Positions 4,379 to 9,220 of a stretch of DNA of 9,220 nucleotides are shown here, piece by piece. This DNA comes from Methylococcaceae bacterium NSP1-2 (lineage in GTDB: Bacteria > Pseudomonadota > Gammaproteobacteria > Methylococcales > Methylomonadaceae), in contig NQJH01000131.1 in the NCBI GenBank assembly GCA_002256685.1, positions 1 to 9,220 on the forward strand, written 5' to 3'. Numbering within the stretch: position 1 is the stretch's first letter; each line of letters starts with the position of its first letter. The position numbers were made by a program, and so were the translations under genes. Under the pieces are notes generated by a model. The model was not told where the DNA came from. It worked only from the letters and a program-made list of their open reading frames with translations, and did no database searches.

Positions 4379-6316
4379 TTATAAAATGATACGATTAGCA
4401 ATAATATCGTCCACCACCGCAGGATCAGCCAGCGTGGACACATCATCCATATTATGCAGCTCATTCGCCGCCACGTTACGCAAGATACGACGCATAATTT
4501 TTCCTGAGCGGGTTTTAGGCAAACTGGGGGCAAACTGAATAATATCAATGGTAGCAATTACGCCAATTTCTCGTCTGACTAAAGCGATTAAGTCTTTTTT
4601 CATGTCTTCAGACGGCGTTATACCGACATTTAAGGTGACATAGGCATAAATCCCCTGCCCTTTAATCGCATGAGGAAAACCCACCACGGCTGATTCGGCA
4701 ACGTGTTCATGTAAATCCAACGCACTTTCAATTTCTGCCGTTCCCATGCGATGTCCAGACACATTCAGCACATCATCAACGCGCCCTGTAATCCAAAAAT
4801 AACCATTCTTATCACGACGTGCGCCATCACCTGCAAAATAATAACCGGGATATTTTTTAAAATAAGTGTCGATAAAACGTGGATGATCGCCATGAATCGT
4901 CCGTGCTTGTGCTGGCCACGGAAAACCAAACACTAACACGCCTTCAGCTTCACCTTCGAGTATCTGCCCGTCTTCGCTCATAATTTCGGGTTTAATACCA
5001 AAAAATGGCAAGGTTGCTGAACCGGGTTTTAAACCCGTTACACCGGGTAACGGCGTAATTAATATGCCGCCTGTTTCCGTTTGCCACCAAGTATCGACAA
5101 TCGGACAACGTGCATTTCCTACCAGATGGTAATACCATTCCCACGCTTCGGAGTTAATCGGTTCGCCGACACTACCCAAAATTCGCAAACTGCTCCGATC
5201 GGTGCGAGTGACAAACTCATCGCCTTGCGCCATCAATGCACGAATCGCGGTCGGTGCAGTATAAAAAATATTGACTTGATGTTTATCAATCACCTGCCAG
5301 AAACGATCTGCTTCGGGATAGGTCGGCACACCTTCAAACATTAACGTCGTTGCACCATTACACAATGGACCATAAATTACATAAGAATGCCCTGTAATCC
5401 AACCAATGTCAGCGGTACACCAATACACATCACCGTCATGGTAATCAAATACATATTTATGAGTCATCGCGGTGTATAACAAATAGCCGCCGGTGCTGTG
5501 TTGTACGCCTTTGGGTTTACCCGTTGAACCCGACGTATACAGAATAAATAAGGGGTCTTCGGCATCCATTGGTTCAGCGGGGCAATCAGCCGAGGCATAC
5601 GTCATCAATTCGTGATACCACCTATCGCGTCCTTCAACCCACAAAACCGCATTACCGCTGTTTTGAATCACAATGACTTTTTCCAACATCGAACAGCCTT
5701 GCGCCGCTGCATCAACAGTGGTTTTAATCGCCACGACTTTACCACCGCGAAAACCTTCATCGGCACACACCAAATATTTACAATCGGCATCGATAATACG
5801 GTCTTTCAACGATTCTGCCGAAAAGCCGCCAAAAATAATCGAATGCACTGCACCAATTCGCGCACACGCCAGCATCACCGTTGCCGACTCGCTAATCATC
5901 GGCAAATAAATACACACATGATCGCCTTTTTTAACGCCTTGGGCTTTTAACACATTCGCGAATTTACACACTTGTTCATGTAATTCACGGTAAGTGATTT
6001 TTTTATCATTCTCCGGATTATCGCCTTCCCAAATAATCGCTACCTGATCGCCGCGTGTCGCTAAATGACGGTCTAAACAATTAAAACTGACATTCAATTT
6101 ACCGCCTTCAAACCAACGAATATAAGCACTCGGATAGTCATAAGCCAACACGCGAGTCCACGGTTGATCCCATGTTAAAAACAGCTCCGCCTGCTTCGCC
6201 CAAAACGCCTCTGGCTGTTCAATTGAATACGCATACAACGATGAATAAGTATCTTCGTTAATGTGTGCGTGGGCAGCGACTTCTGGCTTAACACGGTAAA
6301 TATGATGATCTGACAT
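4379..6316 (-). CDS. acs: Acetyl-CoA synthetase (AMP-forming), AcsA
   Basis: AcsA activates acetate with ATP to acetyl-AMP and transfers it to CoA in the cytoplasm. The 645-residue length is normal. Visible marks in order: the N-terminal ACAS block (AFWAKQAELFLTWDQPW), FGGFSAESLKDRI (162-174), the ATP-binding loop YTSGSTGKPKG (260-270), TADIGWITGHSY (301-312), SVGEPIN (382-388), WWQTETGG (410-417) whose Trp shapes the small acetate pocket, the hinge GRVDD (511-515), and KTRSGKIMRR with Lys606, the catalytic lysine that is reversibly acetylated in this family. AGGA lies seven bases before ATG 6314-6316. It heads a - strand unit with mtgA downstream and is divergent from the FabG/KAS pair (157 bases between starts). 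No broken motif is seen. Confidence 0.97.
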   Translation of the reverse strand: MSDHHIYRVKPEVAAHAHINEDTYSSLYAYSIEQPEAFWAKQAELFLTWDQPWTRVLAYDYPSAYIRWFEGGKLNVSFNCLDRHLATRGDQVAIIWEGDNPENDKKITYRELHEQVCKFANVLKAQGVKKGDHVCIYLPMISESATVMLACARIGAVHSIIFGGFSAESLKDRIIDADCKYLVCADEGFRGGKVVAIKTTVDAAAQGCSMLEKVIVIQNSGNAVLWVEGRDRWYHELMTYASADCPAEPMDAEDPLFILYTSGSTGKPKGVQHSTGGYLLYTAMTHKYVFDYHDGDVYWCTADIGWITGHSYVIYGPLCNGATTLMFEGVPTYPEADRFWQVIDKHQVNIFYTAPTAIRALMAQGDEFVTRTDRSSLRILGSVGEPINSEAWEWYYHLVGNARCPIVDTWWQTETGGILITPLPGVTGLKPGSATLPFFGIKPEIMSEDGQILEGEAEGVLVFGFPWPAQARTIHGDHPRFIDTYFKKYPGYYFAGDGARRDKNGYFWITGRVDDVLNVSGHRMGTAEIESALDLHEHVAESAVVGFPHAIKGQGIYAYVTLNVGITPSEDMKKDLIALVRREIGVIATIDIIQFAPSLPKTRSGKIMRRILRNVAANELHNMDDVSTLADPAVVDDIIANRIIL

Positions 6317-6372
6317 AGCGTAGTCCTGAGTTCGGGTAAAAATCTGCGTAAATAGCCTAACTATTTGATTGC

Positions 6373-6383
6373 CTACATTGTAG
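6373..6383 (-). promoter_or_regulatory. Candidate acs promoter -10 within an 11-base palindrome
   Basis: On the - strand TACAAT (+ coordinates 6377-6382) is a good -10 match about 60 bases upstream of the acs ATG. It overlaps CTACA-T-TGTAG (6373-6383), a short palindrome that could be an operator. A second small inverted repeat AAATAG/CTATTT (6350-6355, 6361-6366) lies between it and the gene. No good -35 at standard spacing is present, which might mean activator dependence. Confidence 0.3.
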
Positions 6384-6425
6384 TATTTTTTACTGGGGAC
6401 GGGATAAAAATTAAGAAGCTAAGAA

Positions 6426-6434
6426 TGGTACACT
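6426..6434 (+). promoter_or_regulatory. Candidate extended -10 promoter for the FabG/KAS operon
   Basis: TGGTACACT matches the extended -10 form TGn-TATAAT (four of six in the hexamer) and lies 39 bases before the ATG at 6474, leaving a short leader. There is no clear -35, which extended -10 promoters do not need. Confidence 0.35.
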
Positions 6435-6473
6435 AGATAACCTCTCTAATTTACAAGCTACAACAAACAAGTT

Positions 6474-7199
6474 ATGAACAAAACAGTGTTAGTAACCGGC
6501 TCTAGCCGTGGCATAGGCAAGGCGATTGCTTTGTATTTGGCAGAGCGCGGTTTTGATTTAGTGATTCATTGTCGTAGTCAACGGGAATTGGCTGAAGCGG
6601 TGGTAGCTGAGGTTGAACAGCTAGGGCAAACCGCTAGAATTTTACAGTTTGATATAAGTGATCGCGCTGAATGTGCCGCACAATTGGCGTTGGATATGGA
6701 AACCCACGGTGCTTATTATGGCGTAGTGTGTAATGCGGGAATCACGGCGGATAATGCTTTTCCTTCGCTGACAGGCGAAGAATGGGACAGTGTAATTCAT
6801 ACTAATTTGGATGGGTTTTATAATGTATTACAGCCAGTGATTATGCCGATGATTAGACGGCGTAAGGCGGGGCGTATTGTAACGCTGTCGTCGGTATCAG
6901 GTTTAATGGGCAACCGTGGGCAGGTAAATTATAGTGCGGCGAAGGCGGGGATTATTGGTGCAACTAAAGCCTTGGCGTTAGAATTAGCAAAACGTAATAT
7001 TACCGTGAATTGTGTCGCACCCGGTTTGATTGAAACCGATATGGTGCATGAGTTACCGTTAGAGGAAATAAAAAAAATGATTCCAGCACGGCGCGTGGGC
7101 AATCCAAGAGAAGTCGCGGCAGCGGTAGCATTTTTTATGTCAGAAGATGCCAGTTATATTACTCGGCAAGTATTATCGGTTAATGGGGGTTTATGTTAA
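6474..7199 (+). CDS. fabG: 3-oxoacyl-ACP reductase, FabG2/ApeQ-like
   Basis: A 241-residue classical short-chain dehydrogenase, predicted to reduce 3-oxoacyl-ACP with NADPH in the cytoplasm. It shows the cofactor loop TGSSRGIG (8-15), NAG (87-89) and the catalytic set Asn111, Ser140, Tyr153 and Lys157 (VNYSAAKAG), plus PGLIETDM and the terminal VNGG. The text ETHGAYYGVVCNAGI and NLDGFYNVLQPVIMPMIRRR is more like the FabG paralogues of aryl polyene clusters (ApeQ) than housekeeping FabG, as I recall them. Its stop overlaps the ketosynthase start by seven bases (ATGTTAA), which confirms a joint pathway. There is no strong Shine-Dalgarno site before ATG 6474, so initiation may be modest. No fatty-acid genes (fabD, acpP) surround it, so it is not the housekeeping copy. 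Enzyme class is certain; the polyene role is inference. Confidence 0.9.
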   Translation: MNKTVLVTGSSRGIGKAIALYLAERGFDLVIHCRSQRELAEAVVAEVEQLGQTARILQFDISDRAECAAQLALDMETHGAYYGVVCNAGITADNAFPSLTGEEWDSVIHTNLDGFYNVLQPVIMPMIRRRKAGRIVTLSSVSGLMGNRGQVNYSAAKAGIIGATKALALELAKRNITVNCVAPGLIETDMVHELPLEEIKKMIPARRVGNPREVAAAVAFFMSEDASYITRQVLSVNGGLC

Positions 7200-8425
7200 A
7201 AAAACGAGTAGTCGTTACCGGCATGGCAGGGATTTCGCCTATCGGCAATGATTGGCAACAAGTGGCTACACAGTTAAAAATGCAGGCGACAGGTATTCAG
7301 TTCATGCCTGATTGGAATAAATATGAAGGGCTAAATACCCGATTAGGTGCGCCTGCGAATTTTACCAAGCCAGAACATTATTCGCGCAAACAAACGCGCA
7401 GTATGGGGCGAGTGGCGTTAATGGCAACTTGTGCTACCGAATTGGCATTGATGGATGCCGCGTTATTGAATGATGCCTGTCTATATAGCGGCAGAATGGG
7501 GATTGCTTATGGTAGTTCGTCGGGCAGTGCTGATGCCATTGCTGAGTTTGGCTATATGCTACTAAACCATGCGACTAATGGCTTGAATGCCACGTCGTAT
7601 ATACGCATGATGGGACATACTGCACCGGTTAATATCGGTTTATTTTTTGGCATTAACGGACGGATTTATACCACCTCTAGTGCGTGTACGTCGAGTAGTC
7701 AAGGCATCGGTTATGGTTATGAAGCCATTAAATACGGACAGCAAGACTTGATGGTGACAGGTGGTGCAGAAGAATTATTCGCTTCACAAGCGGCAGTATT
7801 TGATACGCTGTTTGCTACCAGCACTCGCAATGACGAGCCGAATAAAAGCCCTCGACCGTTTGATCGTGACCGCGATGGTTTAGTCATCGGTGAAGGGGCG
7901 GGAACGTTAATCCTAGAAGAATTGGAACATGCGTTAGCCAGAGGAGCGCGTATTTATGCGGAAGTAGTGGGTTTTGGTACTAATTCCGATGGTCGGCATG
8001 TCACGCAACCGGATAGTGACATGATGCAGCGGGCGATGTGTTTGGCATTAGAAGATGCGGGGCTGAATGCTGCGGAAATTGGTTATATCAGTGCGCATGG
8101 TACGGCGACTCAACATGGTGATATTGCCGAAAGTCATGCGACGGCGGCGGTGTTTGGTGCTAATACACCGATTAGTGCGTTGAAAAGTTTTACAGGGCAT
8201 ACACTAGGCGCGTGTGGTGCATTGGAAGCGTGGACCGCTATTAATATGATGAATGAGGACTGGTTTCATGCGACCGCTAATCTGGAAAATGTTGATCCCG
8301 CGTGTGCGTCACTGGATTATATTCAAGGCGAGAGTCGCCGATTAGCGTGTGAATATGTAATGAGTAATAATTTTGCGTTTGGTGGGATTAATACCTCGTT
8401 GATTTTTAAGCGTTGGCATTCGTAA
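7193..8425 (+). CDS. Beta-ketoacyl-ACP synthase, FabF/ApeR-like
   Basis: A 410-residue condensing enzyme that joins a malonyl-ACP extender to an acyl-ACP. The thiolase-fold marks are all present: VVVTGMAGISPIG at the start, the nucleophile Cys165 in SSACTSSSQGIG, His302 in AHGTATQHGD, Lys331 and His336 in LKSFTGHTLGACGA, and a terminal NNFAFGGIN. The catalytic C-H-H set is intact, so it should be an active synthase, not a chain-length factor. Blocks such as WNKYEGLNTRLGAP, RKQTRSMGRVALMA and FATSTRNDEPNKSPRPFDR fit the aryl-polyene type (ApeR) better than FabF of fatty acid synthesis, from memory. GGGGG lies just before the ATG, inside the end of the reductase gene, so translation is coupled. 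The operon ends here: 13 bases later a strong palindromic terminator begins. Confidence 0.92.
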   Translation: MLKKRVVVTGMAGISPIGNDWQQVATQLKMQATGIQFMPDWNKYEGLNTRLGAPANFTKPEHYSRKQTRSMGRVALMATCATELALMDAALLNDACLYSGRMGIAYGSSSGSADAIAEFGYMLLNHATNGLNATSYIRMMGHTAPVNIGLFFGINGRIYTTSSACTSSSQGIGYGYEAIKYGQQDLMVTGGAEELFASQAAVFDTLFATSTRNDEPNKSPRPFDRDRDGLVIGEGAGTLILEELEHALARGARIYAEVVGFGTNSDGRHVTQPDSDMMQRAMCLALEDAGLNAAEIGYISAHGTATQHGDIAESHATAAVFGANTPISALKSFTGHTLGACGALEAWTAINMMNEDWFHATANLENVDPACASLDYIQGESRRLACEYVMSNNFAFGGINTSLIFKRWHS

Positions 8426-8438
8426 GAGTTTAAATACG

Positions 8439-8501
8439 CAGGAGTCCAATAGCTTTAGCTATTGTCTAGTCAATAGCTAAAGCTATTGGACTCCTGTTTT
8501 T
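8439..8501 (+). terminator. Perfect palindrome with T-tract: terminator and paired-hairpin repeat
   Basis: Arms 8439-8464 and 8471-8496 are perfectly complementary over 26 bases around a six-base loop (TCTAGT), and five T follow (8497-8501), a strong intrinsic terminator for the ketosynthase gene. Each arm is itself a palindrome: CAATAGCTTTAGCTATTG (8447-8464) and CAATAGCTAAAGCTATTG (8471-8488), flanked by GGAGTC and GACTCC. The RNA can therefore fold either as one long stem or as two short hairpins. The second palindrome is identical to 489-506. The - strand side lacks a T-tract, so termination of the opposing gene here is less certain. Confidence 0.85.
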
Positions 8502-8507
8502 ACAGCG

Positions 8508-9220
8508 TTATATAGACAACACAATTTTACCGCTAGTATGTCTTTCTTCTATCATTTTATGCGCCCTAGCGGCTTCTTCTAAGGGTAAAAAAGCACTGAC
8601 ATGGGGTTTTAACTGCCCTTTATCGGCGTACACCGCACATTGATTTAAAATTCTGATGTGTTTATCTCGCTCCTCTGGCAAATTTCTCAGCATAGGCGTG
8701 AGCATTAACTCAAAGCCTATCAATAAGTTGCGCATTCTGGCTTCTGCCAAACTGAGTTCACCGGGGTCTAACAAAGTCACCAAACGACCAAAATGCGCGG
8801 TGACGGCAATACTTTCTTTAAAGACCGCTGGACTGACCGTATCAAAAACCAAATCCGCACCTTTACCGTCAGTGAGATGATTCACTGCATCGACAAAACC
8901 ATGCGGGTTATAAATCACAGTTTCATCCGCACCTAAACTTTTAACAAATTCACTTTTTTCCTCAGAACTGACGGTAGTAATAACCCGCGCGCCTTTTAGT
9001 TTTGCCAATTGGATTGCTGTAGTGAGTTTTTGGTGTATCGCGCACCAGCGCATGTAGTTGTAGAGAAGCCGGTGATAAAACCGATTATCTATATACCCCC
9101 ACTCTATTTTCCCTTTGAATTTTGGTGGAATTAAAGCTTCAGCTTGTTTAATGGCAGCTTCAGCAATTTTAATAGGATTTTTTTCTTCTTTATTCGAAAA
9201 AACATCTACGCCAATTTGAG
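8508..9220 (-). CDS. Chimeric reading frame: TPR-like N-terminal segment joined to C-terminal half of a medium-chain dehydrogenase (5' end outside window)
   Basis: From codon 9218-9216 at the window edge the frame stays open for 236 residues to TAA 8508-8510. Residues about 75-236 are the C-terminal part of a zinc-less or quinone-oxidoreductase-type MDR protein: KGARVITTVSSEEK, VKSLGADETVIY, GKGADLVFDTVS, LPLEEAARAHKMIEERHTSGKIVLSI. The catalytic GroES-like half (about 130-150 residues) and the glycine-rich AGGVG dinucleotide loop that should precede AIQLAKLKGA are absent. Instead residues 1-67 (IAEAAIKQAEALIPP, GKIEWGYIDNRFYHRLLYNYM, RWCAIHQKL) resemble a tetratricopeptide-type protein carrying a 'WGY.DNRP..R.LH' block, as I recall that family. 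The parts meet at AIQLAKL (8997-9017), which suits both. Without cofactor loop and catalytic domain, oxidoreductase activity is unlikely. ATG at 9053 is within the TPR-like part and has no convincing Shine-Dalgarno site, so the true start is outside the window. Confidence 0.7.
   Translation of the reverse strand, partial: QIGVDVFSNKEEKNPIKIAEAAIKQAEALIPPKFKGKIEWGYIDNRFYHRLLYNYMRWCAIHQKLTTAIQLAKLKGARVITTVSSEEKSEFVKSLGADETVIYNPHGFVDAVNHLTDGKGADLVFDTVSPAVFKESIAVTAHFGRLVTLLDPGELSLAEARMRNLLIGFELMLTPMLRNLPEERDKHIRILNQCAVYADKGQLKPHVSAFLPLEEAARAHKMIEERHTSGKIVLSI

Noticed and set aside
4252..4557. - strand frame of 101 codons across the acs-mtgA junction
   Set aside because: Overlaps the conserved C-terminus of AcsA and the start of MtgA in another frame; Trp/Cys-rich shadow.
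5612..5950. + strand frame of 112 codons opposite acs
   Set aside because: Antisense shadow of the strongly conserved acs gene; composition is not protein-like.
6317..6473. CRP-type operator in front of acs
   Set aside because: No TGTGA-N6-TCACA-like site is visible on either strand.

Overview
The window looks like a stretch of chromosome from a moderately AT-rich gammaproteobacterium. The protein set (EmrA-type adaptor, MtgA, AcsA, an aryl-polyene-type FabG/ketosynthase pair) fits Gammaproteobacteria. The combination of low GC and abundant palindromic intergenic repeats would suit a sulfur-oxidising Thiotrichales/Beggiatoa-like lineage, but that placement is an inference from style, not from a marker gene. 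No tRNA, rRNA, CRISPR array or intact mobile element is visible.

Layout. (1) Bases 2-427, + strand: the C-terminal end of an EmrA/HlyD-type membrane fusion protein, followed by about 390 non-coding bases holding three palindromic elements. (2) 821-2800, - strand: a two-gene unit with an SPFH/YdjI-like protein carrying a C-terminal GYF_2 domain, then a cytoplasm-style GH19 peptidoglycan hydrolase with an N-terminal peptidoglycan-binding domain. (3) 2801-3165: non-coding, with a strong hairpin and a possible degraded antitoxin-like fragment. (4) 3166-3701: two small uncharacterised genes transcribed divergently. (5) 3714-6316, - strand: acetyl-CoA synthetase (acs) followed after 17 bases by mtgA, a peptidoglycan glycosyltransferase that appears to have lost an internal conserved block. 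(6) 6474-8425, + strand: translationally coupled FabG-type reductase and FabF-type ketosynthase, most like the ApeQ/ApeR pair of aryl polyene pathways, ended by a perfect 26-bp-arm palindrome with a T-tract. (7) 8508-9220, - strand: a chimeric reading frame with a TPR-like N-terminal segment joined to the C-terminal half of a medium-chain dehydrogenase, open to the window edge.

Functional picture. Most genes concern the cell envelope (efflux adaptor, wall hydrolase with SPFH partner, wall glycosyltransferase, polyene lipid enzymes) or acetate/acyl metabolism (acs, FabG/KAS). The most notable points are the paired-hairpin repeat family present at both ends of the window (456-512 and 8441-8494), the TPR-dehydrogenase chimera whose junction falls on a segment that suits both parent families, the MtgA lacking a GT51 motif, and the SPFH-GYF_2/GH19 pairing. 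I did not find a defence system or another clearly new multi-gene machine.
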